From the NCBI GenBank assembly GCA_017547285.1, contig JAFYQB010000160.1:50194-114193 (forward strand): a DNA stretch of 64,000 bases. Direction: 5' to 3'. The position numbers and the translations under genes were made by a program. The notes beneath the pieces were generated by a model, which did not search any database, was not told where the DNA came from, and worked only from the letters and a program-made list of their open reading frames with translations. This DNA is from Clostridia bacterium. Its GTDB lineage: Bacteria; Bacillota; Clostridia; Christensenellales; Aristaeellaceae. Of this stretch, positions 43,926-51,532 are shown piece after piece (position 1 is the first letter of the stretch; the number at the start of each line of letters is the position of its first letter).

Positions 43926-44615
43926 ATGTCACCCAAGTTCAAAAACTTTGTGGAATGGGCTACGGACAGCCGATATGTGCCGCTGGGCACACGCTGCAGC
44001 CTGTGCGGAAAAAAACTGGGCTTTTTCCGGACGGGCTTCTGGAGCATAAACGCTTCCAAATTGAGAGATGGTGAACTGTGTGTAAAATGTGCAGAAAAAG
44101 TAAAACGAGTGATTGATACCATACCTAAGCGATTGAAGCGCGGCACAGAGAAGCAATCTTCGAGGCCTTACGCCAACGCTTATCATTGGCATAACCTGAC
44201 TGTAAAAAACATTGCTGAAATGATTGCAGAAAAAGAACAGGCTGACCGGGAAAAGCTTGCTTCCTTCGGCGATGACAAAAACAGCCTGTTTCGCATTATG
44301 GAAGTTGTTCAAATCGAACCCACAGCACTGCAGGTAGGCGTTGTTCGAGCGAAAAGGCTGTGCAGCAAAGTTGTTGTCTTTGGTGTGGTTGAGCGCGGAA
44401 ATTTCTCCAAAAATGATGCTGTACACCTGGAACATCAGGATGCTTCCGTTGACACAACAATTCTGGAGGCCTATGAATGGGATTGTGAGAAGAATTCGCT
44501 TGAAATCAATCTTCGCGCGAATATGGGAAAGCAACGGCTTGCTGAAGGAGAACAGGGTTGGCTTGTGCTGGATTATGAAGGCTATGCTGATGAAAATGCG
44601 TTTGTGGTCAGGTAG
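43926..44615 (+). CDS. DUF4428 zinc-finger protein with C-terminal beta domain
   Basis: Protein of 229 residues. The N-terminus has a DUF4428-type zinc finger: RCSLCGKKLGFF and DGELCVKCAEKV (two CxxC pairs). The C-terminal 120 residues form a beta-barrel-like stretch (VGVVRAKRLCSKVVVFGVVE, FSKNDAVHLEHQDAS), reminiscent of domain II of translation GTPases, though no firm match is claimed. GGAGG lies upstream of the ATG. It stands 53 bases after the signalling operon. Function unknown. Confidence 0.7.
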   Translation: MSPKFKNFVEWATDSRYVPLGTRCSLCGKKLGFFRTGFWSINASKLRDGELCVKCAEKVKRVIDTIPKRLKRGTEKQSSRPYANAYHWHNLTVKNIAEMIAEKEQADREKLASFGDDKNSLFRIMEVVQIEPTALQVGVVRAKRLCSKVVVFGVVERGNFSKNDAVHLEHQDASVDTTILEAYEWDCEKNSLEINLRANMGKQRLAEGEQGWLVLDYEGYADENAFVVR

Positions 44616-44699
44616 TGAAGCGGGGGCCGGGTTGCAAAAAGCAACAGTGTATACAGGTATGGTTTTTGTTTCCGGATAACGCTTTCGCCTTCCTGGATG

Positions 44700-44987
44700 A
44701 AGAGTTGTTCGGGCAATAAATGTATTATCCCAAGGGAAAATATCGAAACGCCTTTTGGACAAACACTTAAATTGATTAACAGCATTGATCCAGAAGCTCA
44801 TGAGTTTACAATGACCAAATTCACTTACTGCACCCAGCTCAAAGAAAGCGGACTTTCTTTCGCGATTATGGCTGATCTGATGAGCCATGCTGACACGCGC
44901 ATGGTCGAAACCGTATACGCCAGAACAAGACACGAAGGCGTCATGAAACAGATGGAAGCTGTAGAGGCGATAAACGCCGTTTTGTGA
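44700..44987 (+). pseudogene. Tyrosine recombinase remnant
   Basis: About 95 codons resembling the C-terminal catalytic part of a phage or Tn916-type integrase: FTYCTQLKESGLSFAIMADL, then LMSHADTRMVETVYAR, where MSHAD matches the LGHS/D box and VY the tyrosine nucleophile. The first box that should read HxxR is not preserved (EFTMTKFTYCTQ), and the N-terminal core is missing. Upstream in-frame TAG and TGA codons at 44616-44690 fit decay. It ends just before TGTGACA repeats and close to a tRNA-Val gene, a usual integration target. Confidence 0.6.
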
Positions 44988-45083
44988 CACCTCTTGTGAC
45001 AAAACGTAAAGCCCTCAAGCCCTTATGAAATAAGAATTTGAAGACTGTTGAAAACGATGACCTGTGACACTTTTTGTGACAAA
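44985..45083 (+). repeat. TGTGACA direct repeats, possible integrase arm sites
   Basis: TGTGACACCTCTTGTGACAA at about 44985-45004 and TGTGACACTTTTTGTGACAA at about 45062-45081 share 17 of 20 bases, 77 bases apart. Each unit contains two TGTGACA motifs. They straddle the end of the integrase remnant and the upstream side of tRNA-Val. Such motifs flank many Firmicutes tyrosine integrase genes and may bind the integrase N-terminal domain. Confidence 0.45.
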
Positions 45084-45124
45084 CAGCTCAAAATTGATGT
45101 TGAGGTCATATCCTGAGAAAAAGA

Positions 45125-45158
45125 AAAAGCTTTGAAACCCTTACGTTTCAAAGCTTTT
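45125..45158. terminator. Bidirectional terminator beside tRNA-Val
   Basis: AAAAGCTTTGAAAC pairs with GTTTCAAAGCTTTT around a 6-base loop; T-rich flanks serve both strands. Lies 5 bases past the tRNA 3' end on the minus strand. Confidence 0.8.
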
Positions 45159-45163
45159 CTTAT

Positions 45164-45240
45164 TGGTGGGATTAGTAGGGCTCGAACCTATGACCTCCAC
45201 GATGTCAACGTGGCGCTCTAACCAACTGAGCTATAATCCC
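45164..45240 (-). tRNA. tRNA-Val (anticodon GAC)
   Basis: The minus strand reads GGGATTA for the acceptor stem, TAGCTCAGTTGGTTAGAG for the D-arm, anticodon stem-loop CCACGTTGACATCGTGG with GAC at the centre, GTTCGAGCC in the T-arm and TAATCCC to close the acceptor. CCA is encoded (45166-45164), so 77 bases including CCA. Anticodon GAC reads GUC/GUU, valine. A TATAAT box (45278-45273, minus strand) lies upstream, with a poor -35. Confidence 0.92.
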
Positions 45241-45357
45241 ATGTGGTTTGTGCAGAGTGCGCTGCAACGTTGATTATAATATCATAGGATAAAGAGAAAA
45301 GCAAGCTTTTTTTGAAAAAAAGAAAAGTTTTTTTGGAAATTGCGAAGGACTGTATCC

Positions 45358-45386
45358 TTGACAGTGGAAGCGGCGAAGAATAGAAT
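45358..45386 (+). promoter_or_regulatory. Promoter of lgt operon
   Basis: TTGACA (45358-45363), 17-base spacer, TAGAAT (45381-45386). Consensus -35 and five-of-six -10. About 33 bases before the chosen start. Confidence 0.75.
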
Positions 45387-45418
45387 GGAAATAAGCCTAT
45401 TGAGCATTGAGAGGACGG

Positions 45419-46477
45419 ATGCACGGAATGGAAACACCGTATAGCCGTACCATCATCGGGCAATTGCCGTGGTACAGCGTGCTGGTGGTCGGCGGAATGA
45501 TGCTGGCGGTTTGGCTGGCGGGACGTGAGGAGAAAAGGCTGGGGCTGCCCGTAGATACGGCAGTGGATCTGGCGCTGGCGGCGGTTCCGGCAGGCATTAT
45601 TGGCGCCAGACTGTATTATGTGCTGATGAGCTGGGAGCAGTTCGCCAAACGCCCGGTCAGCGTTTTGTATGTGTGGCAGGGCGGCTTGGGGATTTATGGC
45701 GGAGTCATTGGCGGCGTGCTGGCGGTGTACATTTATGCACAGAGAAAAAAGCTGAGCTTTGCTTTGCTGGCCGATATGCTTGCGTCGGGATTGCTGCTTG
45801 CGCAGGCTGTGGGGCGCTGGGGAAACTATTTCAATATGGAAGCCTACGGCGTGCAGATAACCGATCCCAGACTGCAGTTTTTTCCGCTGGCTGTATGGAT
45901 CCCGGCAGATGAGGCCTGGCATGCAGCAACGTTTTTTTATGAGTCTGTCTGGAATCTTTGCGGTTTTGCAGCGCTTTGGATGATGCGTGCCGGAAAGCAA
46001 AAGAAAGGCAGCATATTTGCCTGGTATCTGCTGATTTATGGTGCGGGCAGGTTTGTGATCGAACAGCTGAGAACGGATTCGCTGTATATCGGTCAGCTGC
46101 GCGCTTCGCAGTGGCTCAGCCTGGTGCTATGCATTGGGGCGGCGGCAACGCTGATCATTCAAGCCAAAGAGGTGCAAAAGGCGGAACGCAATCTGGCCTT
46201 CGTGTGCGCAGCGTTTCTTTTCGCACGATGGATGGCTTTTGATGGGCATGGCCTATATGCACTCCTGCTGGTGGGAGCGGGCGTGACGGGTATTTGGAAT
46301 GTGCGAGAGAATCCACGCGGTCTGCTGTGGATGATAACGGCGATGATGCTGGATGGACTGGGGCTGGCGGCAGCCGCTGCCAACTGGCCGTTTGAGACGG
46401 CTGCAGCCGGCGTACATGCGGCCCTGTGCTGCGCTTCGCTTCCAATGGGAATCCGTGCGCTTTGCAGCAGAAAATAA
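45419..46477 (+). CDS. lgt: Prolipoprotein diacylglyceryl transferase with C-terminal membrane extension
   Basis: Transfers diacylglycerol from phosphatidylglycerol to the cysteine of lipoprotein precursors. The first 260 residues carry the Lgt core: GARLYYVLMSWEQF, GGLGIYGGVIGG, the signature GRWGNYFNMEAYG near residue 143 (usual GRxGNfiNxE), ESVWNLCGF and GAGRFVIEQLRTDS. A further 90 residues with three hydrophobic helices follow, absent from typical Lgt. ATG at 45419 is weakly supported (GAGAGGAC just upstream); another in-frame ATG is at 45428. Followed 21 bases later by a serine hydrolase. Confidence 0.85.
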   Translation: MHGMETPYSRTIIGQLPWYSVLVVGGMMLAVWLAGREEKRLGLPVDTAVDLALAAVPAGIIGARLYYVLMSWEQFAKRPVSVLYVWQGGLGIYGGVIGGVLAVYIYAQRKKLSFALLADMLASGLLLAQAVGRWGNYFNMEAYGVQITDPRLQFFPLAVWIPADEAWHAATFFYESVWNLCGFAALWMMRAGKQKKGSIFAWYLLIYGAGRFVIEQLRTDSLYIGQLRASQWLSLVLCIGAAATLIIQAKEVQKAERNLAFVCAAFLFARWMAFDGHGLYALLLVGAGVTGIWNVRENPRGLLWMITAMMLDGLGLAAAAANWPFETAAAGVHAALCCASLPMGIRALCSRK

Positions 46478-46498
46478 GCTACAGAGGAGGATGCCGGA

Positions 46499-47650
46499 AT
46501 GCCGGTTGGATCCTTGAAAAACAAAATCTATGGGCTGGCGCTGCCGCTTGCAGGCAAGCGCTGCGAGTGGCGGAATGCAGATGATACATCGCTGGCTCGC
46601 ATCCTGAAAAAACATCACGTAGTGGGCGGCTGCATTCAGCGCTTTGAAAATGGACGTTTGACTGACTGCCATGCGGTGGGCTATGCAAGTCTGACAGGAG
46701 AACGGCGGACAGTTGCAGCAGATACGGTTTTTCGCACTGCTTCTGTCGCCAAAATGGTCACTGCGCTGCTTGTGTTCAGGCTGCAGACGCTTGGCAGGCT
46801 CAGCGTGCAGCAGGAAGTATCGGAACTGCTTGGTTATCCGGTGCGGAACCCGTATTTCCCAGATGCGCCTGTTACGCTGGCGATGCTGCTAAGCCATACT
46901 TCCGGCATTGTGGATTCTCCGGCATATTTTGCCGCCTTCCAGCGGCATACGCCGCTGCCGGAATTGCTGAAGGAACGGTCTGCGTACCTGCCTGTTGTAC
47001 CGGGCACAGCCTTCCGCTACAGCAATCTGGCTGCCGGAATGATCGGCTGCCTGTTGGAAACGCTGACCGGCTCAAGTCTGGAGGAACTGGCGCAGAAGGA
47101 GCTGTTTCAGCCGCTTGGCGTAGAAGCTACGTTTGATGCGTCCAAACTGGATCCTGCACGCACTGCGGACAGCTGGCGCGTTCTGCCGGCTGCGCTGGCG
47201 TTTGATGCTGAAAAACGCATTGCACAGGCCGCTATGATTGAAAAAGCGGATCCAGAGCAGCATTATCTGCTGGCGTCCGGCAATCTGTATCTGACAGCGC
47301 CGGCTCTGGCAAAGCTCACGCTTGCGGCGTGGAACGGCGCAGAGGGCTTTTTGGATGAGAAAAGCCTTGCGCAAATGCACAGGCCTGTTATGCAGTGGCC
47401 GGAGCCGGAAGTGAATATGAAACATGGCATGGGTCTTTTTCAGATCAATGATGAAAAAGTATATGCCAAGCCGCTGTGGGGGCATCAGGGCTTTGCTTAC
47501 GGCGCGGTAAACGGTGTGTTTTTCGATGAAGACGGCAATGGGTTTGCCGCGCTCAACAGCGGCGCCAGCGAGCGTCGCACAGGGCATCTGGCGCTGATCA
47601 ACCGCGATCTGATCAACTGGGCCATGAAAACACAAAGGAGCAATGGCTGA
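46499..47650 (+). CDS. Serine hydrolase, beta-lactamase/PBP4* family
   Basis: Protein of 383 residues of the class C beta-lactamase fold. SxxK is TASVAKMV near residue 78, YxN is YSNLAAGM near 180, and the third box reads WGHQGFAYG near 330 (HxG replacing KTG). HTSGIVD is the usual loop after SxxK. No signal peptide is visible, which points to cytoplasmic esterase or amidase activity rather than beta-lactam resistance. AGGAGG is 9 bases before the ATG. Last base shared with recX. Confidence 0.9.
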   Translation: MPVGSLKNKIYGLALPLAGKRCEWRNADDTSLARILKKHHVVGGCIQRFENGRLTDCHAVGYASLTGERRTVAADTVFRTASVAKMVTALLVFRLQTLGRLSVQQEVSELLGYPVRNPYFPDAPVTLAMLLSHTSGIVDSPAYFAAFQRHTPLPELLKERSAYLPVVPGTAFRYSNLAAGMIGCLLETLTGSSLEELAQKELFQPLGVEATFDASKLDPARTADSWRVLPAALAFDAEKRIAQAAMIEKADPEQHYLLASGNLYLTAPALAKLTLAAWNGAEGFLDEKSLAQMHRPVMQWPEPEVNMKHGMGLFQINDEKVYAKPLWGHQGFAYGAVNGVFFDEDGNGFAALNSGASERRTGHLALINRDLINWAMKTQRSNG

Positions 47651-48282
47651 TGCTGGATGTGGTAAGGGAAATCAACGAAAAACGGCACAGCGCAGTGATT
47701 GTCATGGAAAGCGGCGAACAGTTCTGGCTGACATGGACGCAGCTGCAGGAGCACGAGCCGTTTGCAGTGGGCCTTGAGGTGGATACGGACGAGCTGCGCC
47801 AATGGCTTTTGCCGCGTCAGTATCCCATGGCGCTGAACGACGCCGTGGTGCTGCTTGCCCAGCGCGCACGTGCCGGCGGCGAAATCCGGCAGAAACTGCG
47901 CCGCAAGCTGTATATGGAAGATACCATCGAAATGGTGCTTTATAAGCTGGAAAAAGAACGTTTGATGGATGATGAAGCCTTTGCCCGTGACTGGGCGGCT
48001 TCTCGGGCCAGGAGCCAGATCGGCCGGAGCCGCATTCTGCGGGAATTGCGCATGAAGGGCATTTCACAGGAAATGGCGGAAGCCGCGCTGGACGAAGTGG
48101 ATGAGGATGAAAGCGACGAAGCTGCCGTTGCGCTTGCCAAAAAACTACTCAGAAGATACAGCGGCGAGGCAGATGAACGAAAGGCCATGCAAAAGCTGCT
48201 GGCTGCCATGGCGAGACGCGGTTACGGGTATGAGGAAAGCAAACAGGCCATTGAAATAGCTGTGGAACAAATGGATGAATAA
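47650..48282 (+). CDS. recX: RecA inhibitor RecX
   Basis: Modulator of RecA filaments. The 210-residue product shows the family features: NDAVVLLAQRARAGGEIRQKL (first three-helix unit), DEAFARDWAASRARSQIGRSR (second) and ELRMKGISQEMAEAALDE, then a final helical unit. Overlaps the serine hydrolase gene by one base (TGATG). Not accompanied by recA in this window. Confidence 0.9.
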   Translation: MLDVVREINEKRHSAVIVMESGEQFWLTWTQLQEHEPFAVGLEVDTDELRQWLLPRQYPMALNDAVVLLAQRARAGGEIRQKLRRKLYMEDTIEMVLYKLEKERLMDDEAFARDWAASRARSQIGRSRILRELRMKGISQEMAEAALDEVDEDESDEAAVALAKKLLRRYSGEADERKAMQKLLAAMARRGYGYEESKQAIEIAVEQMDE

Positions 48283-48305
48283 GATTTTCAGGTGGGAGTG
48301 AGTGA

Positions 48306-49007
48306 ATGAAACAGATGGAAACCGAACACTATGTATTCCACTATGGTGAAAACACAAAGGCGGAAGCGGATATTGCCCGGATTGCAGCATGTCAGGAAGC
48401 CTGCTACCAGTATATCTGCAATGTTCTTCGTGTGTCACCGGCATTTAAAATTCAATATTTTCTTTGTGATTCGCCTGAAGAAGTGGGGCGCATTTATGGG
48501 GATGATGAACCGTGCAATGGTTTTGCTGTAGCACCTGATAAAATCTATGCCGTATATAACGAAAAAGTGAAATGTATTGGTTTTCACGAAGATGCTCACA
48601 TCATCAGCTCTGTGATCAGCTGTCCGGATTGCCCGGCAATTCGGGAAGGGCTCGCCATGTACTTCGACCGAAAATGGTGGGGAATTCATAATCTGGAATG
48701 GGTCGGTTATTATCTGAAAACAGATCAATATGTTTCTGTGGACAGGCTTTTGGAGAAAGAGGCTTTCTTTGATGTTGACTGCGCTGTCTCTTATCCGATC
48801 ATGGGCGCGTTTACGGAGTACCTGATCGCGACCTATGGTCAGGCTGCGTACACGGATTTATACAGCAGCCCCAATACGGCAGACGCGTGGGCGAACGTGT
48901 ATCATAAATCTCTGGCTGAACTGGATGGGGAATTTGCTGCATATGTCAGGCTGTTCTGTCTGGATCCGGTTCTGGAAGAACGAATCGGTCAGCTGCTGCA
49001 CCGCTGA
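48306..49007 (+). CDS. Minigluzincin-like HExxH metalloprotease-fold protein
   Basis: Protein of 233 residues. The zinc motif HEDAH is in FHEDAHIISSVISC near residue 96, and REGLAMYFDRKWWG about 20 residues later provides the third ligand glutamate (gluzincin pattern). The last part ends with a helix in DAWANVYHKSLAELDGEFAAYV, as in peptidase MA-like families. No signal peptide, so intracellular. The HExxH follows the peptidase MA-2 scheme; proteolytic activity is unproven. Followed by a strong terminator. Confidence 0.7.
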   Translation: MKQMETEHYVFHYGENTKAEADIARIAACQEACYQYICNVLRVSPAFKIQYFLCDSPEEVGRIYGDDEPCNGFAVAPDKIYAVYNEKVKCIGFHEDAHIISSVISCPDCPAIREGLAMYFDRKWWGIHNLEWVGYYLKTDQYVSVDRLLEKEAFFDVDCAVSYPIMGAFTEYLIATYGQAAYTDLYSSPNTADAWANVYHKSLAELDGEFAAYVRLFCLDPVLEERIGQLLHR

Positions 49008-49015
49008 AAGTGAAA

Positions 49016-49050
49016 AAGACTCTCCTGCAAGGCGTGCAGGAGAGTCTTTT
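49016..49050. terminator. Terminator after the metalloprotease-fold gene
   Basis: AAGACTCTCCTGCA pairs with TGCAGGAGAGTCTT around AGGCG, followed by TT; strong 14-bp stem, usable on both strands as the minus-strand repressor gene ends just beyond. Confidence 0.85.
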
Positions 49051-49073
49051 CATCAGAAGCGTTTTTGAAACCA

Positions 49074-49442
49074 TTAACTGAGGTTGTGAAGGTGCTTTCG
49101 AATAGCATCAAAGGTTTCGTCGCTCAAATCATGTTCGATTTTGCAGGCGTCGGCACGGGCAGTTTCTTCGCTTACGCCCAGACGCATCAGCATGCTGCAA
49201 AGCAGATCGTGCCTTTCCAGCACACGGCAGGCAATCGCCTCGCCGGTTTCCGTCAGGGTGATGCGGCTATCATCGCCCATCAGAATATAGCCGTTTTCGC
49301 GCAGTTTTTTCATGGCAAAGCTCACGGAAGGCTTGCTCACGCCCAAACGGGCTGCGATATCAACCGACCGCGCGGAACCGTGCTGCTTGCACAGCATCAG
49401 GATCGCCTCCAGATAGTCCTCGGCGGATTCGTGGATATTCAT
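49074..49442 (-). CDS. DtxR/MntR-family metalloregulator
   Basis: Repressor of 122 residues. ESAEDYLEAILML is the family N-terminus, the winged helix spans RSVDIAARLGVSKPSVSFAM, and the dimerisation/metal part includes CRVLERHDLL (His), ADACKIEHDLSDE (Glu, His ligands). The C-terminal SH3 domain of DtxR is absent, which fits MntR-like short members (about 140) and makes this one slightly shorter still. No metal transporter gene is adjacent, so the target operon is elsewhere. AGGAGG is present upstream. Confidence 0.88.
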   Translation of the reverse strand: MNIHESAEDYLEAILMLCKQHGSARSVDIAARLGVSKPSVSFAMKKLRENGYILMGDDSRITLTETGEAIACRVLERHDLLCSMLMRLGVSEETARADACKIEHDLSDETFDAIRKHLHNLS

Positions 49443-49503
49443 GCCATTCCTCCTCTTTGGGGGTATTTTTCTCTTTGATTTCTTATCAACGCAATCTTCA
49501 AGG

Positions 49504-49532
49504 TTGACACTGGAAAATGAATGGGATACAAT
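49504..49532 (+). promoter_or_regulatory. Plus-strand promoter firing against the zinc-ribbon gene
   Basis: TTGACA (49504-49509), 17-base spacer, TACAAT (49527-49532). Consensus -35 and five-of-six -10. Transcription starting near 49539 would run antisense through the 73-aa gene (49538-49759, minus) and toward the lipoprotein gene at 49826. Confidence 0.6.
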
Positions 49533-49537
49533 CGTTT

Positions 49538-49759
49538 TTACTGGTTTTGCTCTTCGGCTTCCTCATCGTTGAGGGGCGCCTGAAAAACGGGTGTAAACCA
49601 TTCGATGTCCTTGAGCTTGCTGAGCGTTTCCCGCGTGATAACGGTGTTGGTGCCAAGACAGGCATTGCAGCGGTAGCCGCATTCAGGACATACGCAGGCC
49701 ATGTGCTCGGTTTCGGACTGGATCATATAAGCTTCGCAATGCGGACATCCGCAGCGCAT
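49538..49759 (-). CDS. Small zinc-ribbon protein
   Basis: Protein of 73 residues. MRCGCPHCEAYM (CxxC) and CVCPECGYRCNAC supply six further cysteines, forming a zinc ribbon or paired knuckle. The C-terminus is acidic (NDEEAEEQNQ). No family recognised with confidence. AGGAGG is just upstream of the ATG, and a minus-strand promoter lies 30 bases before it. Confidence 0.75.
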   Translation of the reverse strand: MRCGCPHCEAYMIQSETEHMACVCPECGYRCNACLGTNTVITRETLSKLKDIEWFTPVFQAPLNDEEAEEQNQ

Positions 49760-49776
49760 AACAATCGCCTCCTGGG

Positions 49777-49818
49777 GTAGAATAACTCCATTCTACCATA
49801 GTCAGGCTGAAAACGCAA
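49777..49818 (-). promoter_or_regulatory. Promoter with overlapping inverted repeat
   Basis: Minus strand: TTGCGT (49818-49813), 17-base spacer, TAGAAT (49795-49790). The -10 is inside a perfect 8-bp inverted repeat GGTAGAAT/ATTCTACC (49777-49799), an operator candidate between the zinc-ribbon and lipoprotein genes. Confidence 0.55.
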
Positions 49819-49825
49819 AGGAACG

Positions 49826-50224
49826 ATGAAAATCATGAAACAAATCAGGAAGCGGCTGCTTTCAGTGCTTCTCATCTGCGTGCTGTTTGCCGTAAGCGCA
49901 TGCCACACGAATCCTCCGCAGGAACAGCTGTACAGCAGGCTGTTTGACCATTTTGAAAAGTATGGCTTTTCCTGCCGGCTGCAGCCAATGCCGCAGGATC
50001 AGCCGGCGCCTATCTACAAGGCTTCTGCCTGGCAAACGCTGAGGCTGAATGGCGAAGAGGTACTGCTCTATTTTGATGACAGCAACCGGGCGGATTATCT
50101 GTCCGGCTTTGTGGATCCTGAAGAATTTGGTTCCGTGTGGCGCTTTGGTCTGCGGTTCGTGCTGGTGTATGACGGCGATGATCCTGCGGTTCTGGAAGCG
50201 CTGAACGCCATTGAAAATGAATAA
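49826..50224 (+). CDS. Small lipoprotein, function unknown
   Basis: Protein of 132 residues with a lipoprotein signal: KRLLSVLLICVLFAVSAC, with the lipobox VSAC making Cys26 the lipidated residue. The mature 107-residue part contains a helix (PPQEQLYSRLFDHFEKYGFS) and a beta-sheet unit (LNGEEVLLYFDDSNRADYLS). No family recognised. Two in-frame starts are possible (49826 or 49835), with AAAGGA close to the first. A terminator follows. Confidence 0.75.
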   Translation: MKIMKQIRKRLLSVLLICVLFAVSACHTNPPQEQLYSRLFDHFEKYGFSCRLQPMPQDQPAPIYKASAWQTLRLNGEEVLLYFDDSNRADYLSGFVDPEEFGSVWRFGLRFVLVYDGDDPAVLEALNAIENE

Positions 50225-50229
50225 ACATC

Positions 50230-50259
50230 AACCGCGCAGAAGAACGTTCTGCGCGGTTT
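50230..50259. terminator. Terminator, convergent genes
   Basis: AACCGCGCAGAA pairs with TTCTGCGCGGTT around GAACG; T-rich tract after it on the plus strand. Serves the lipoprotein gene and the acyltransferase gene facing it. Confidence 0.8.
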
Positions 50260-50266
50260 GATTTGT

Positions 50267-51469
50267 TTATGCCAGACCAACGGCTTCATGTGCGTATCTG
50301 CCCATGAACAGCAGGTACGCAGCACAGGCAAGCCACGCCAGAAGCCACAATGCCGCCCGCTGCCACCGTTTGGACATGCGGGAAATGAAGGCTGGTAAAA
50401 GAACCGGCAGGGCGATGCTGACCACAACATAGGGGATCCGTCCCCAGTTGCTGCCGCCCAGAGGGAACGCATACCATGCGGCGCGAAGCATGCCGTACGA
50501 AAAACCGTCGAACAGGCTCATGTTTGTACGGTGGCACAGCACCATGTAGAGGCAGTTGATCAGCAGAAGACAGAGCTCATGAAAATAAACAATGTATTTG
50601 GTGCCGCCGCCCACAACGCGAAGGACTGCGCTGCCCTGCAAAATGGGAGAAAGGATCCGCGCCGCGCTGAACAGAACTGCAGCGGCGGTAAGCGTGGTCA
50701 CAATGGGCATAAAGAACAGGGAAACGTTGATCACATCCATGGAATGAGCGGAAAAGTTGATTTCGTGTCCCGAAGCATATACATAAAAGGTCTGCAGCGT
50801 AAATACCGTTACGAATACCACCCATGGATTCCAGCGGATACGCTGATCCAAACGCTGAAACATGTGGCCCGCAGCCAGAAAAAACAGCAGGAAAGCCGTG
50901 CGAAGCGGAAAAACAATCCAGCCTTCGGGCGGCTGACGGAACGTTTGATGAACATAATAGAGCGAACCAAGACTGATGAGCAGCGTTGCGGAGAGCCAAA
51001 CCAGTCCCGAACGGCGCAGCGGCAGACGGATGAGCGCGCCATAGATGATTTCCAGCACATACAGCTGGAAAATAAACCACATGGCGTTGGACAGGGGATA
51101 GGCGTCGCACATCAGAAAGGGATTGATCAGCAGGCCTTTCAGCGAAAGCGTCAGTCCCGGATTGTGCAGATACGTGCGGGAGGCAAGCAGCGCCAGTCCG
51201 GTCAGTGCAGTGCGCACAGCCAGTGCCGGAAGCAGAAGCCGTTGTGTTTTTCGCTTTAGAAAAGAACGGTAGCTGCCCCTGTCCGAAAACAAAAAGCCGG
51301 AAATGAATACAAACAGCGGCATATGCCAGGAGTAGTAGGGGAAGATTTTAGCGCCAATGGGCGTAAAGGTGGGGCCTGTATGGCCAAGGATCATGGCCAG
51401 AATCGCGATGGACTGAACCAAAAGCAGTTCATAGTTCCACTGGCCGCGCTGCTTTGGGGATGCGTGCAT
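50267..51469 (-). CDS. Acyltransferase-3 family membrane protein
   Basis: Integral membrane protein of 400 residues with about ten hydrophobic helices, transferring acyl groups to cell-surface glycans. LLLVQSIAILAMILGHTGPTF opens the domain, with the catalytic histidine in GHTGP, and FPYYSWHMPLFVFISGFLFS is the conserved second motif of acyltransferase family 3. ATG at 51469 is chosen from GCGAGG 9 bases upstream; the longer frame extends beyond the terminator. Acyl donor and acceptor are unknown. Confidence 0.85.
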   Translation of the reverse strand: MHASPKQRGQWNYELLLVQSIAILAMILGHTGPTFTPIGAKIFPYYSWHMPLFVFISGFLFSDRGSYRSFLKRKTQRLLLPALAVRTALTGLALLASRTYLHNPGLTLSLKGLLINPFLMCDAYPLSNAMWFIFQLYVLEIIYGALIRLPLRRSGLVWLSATLLISLGSLYYVHQTFRQPPEGWIVFPLRTAFLLFFLAAGHMFQRLDQRIRWNPWVVFVTVFTLQTFYVYASGHEINFSAHSMDVINVSLFFMPIVTTLTAAAVLFSAARILSPILQGSAVLRVVGGGTKYIVYFHELCLLLINCLYMVLCHRTNMSLFDGFSYGMLRAAWYAFPLGGSNWGRIPYVVVSIALPVLLPAFISRMSKRWQRAALWLLAWLACAAYLLFMGRYAHEAVGLA

Positions 51470-51494
51470 GAAAAACGCCTCGCTTGTGAATAAA

Positions 51495-51520
51495 GGACCC
51501 TGTTTTTGCAAACAGGGTCC
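51495..51520. terminator. Terminator between degV-like and acyltransferase genes
   Basis: GGACCCTGTTT/AAACAGGGTCC stem (loop TTGC) immediately after the DegV-family gene on the minus strand; T-rich TTTATT follows on that strand. Confidence 0.75.
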
Positions 51521-51532
51521 GGAAAATTTTGA

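Noticed and set aside
46499..47650. Serine hydrolase as a beta-lactamase
   Set aside because: There is no signal peptide and the third box is HxG rather than KTG, so the esterase/peptidase side of the family is more likely.
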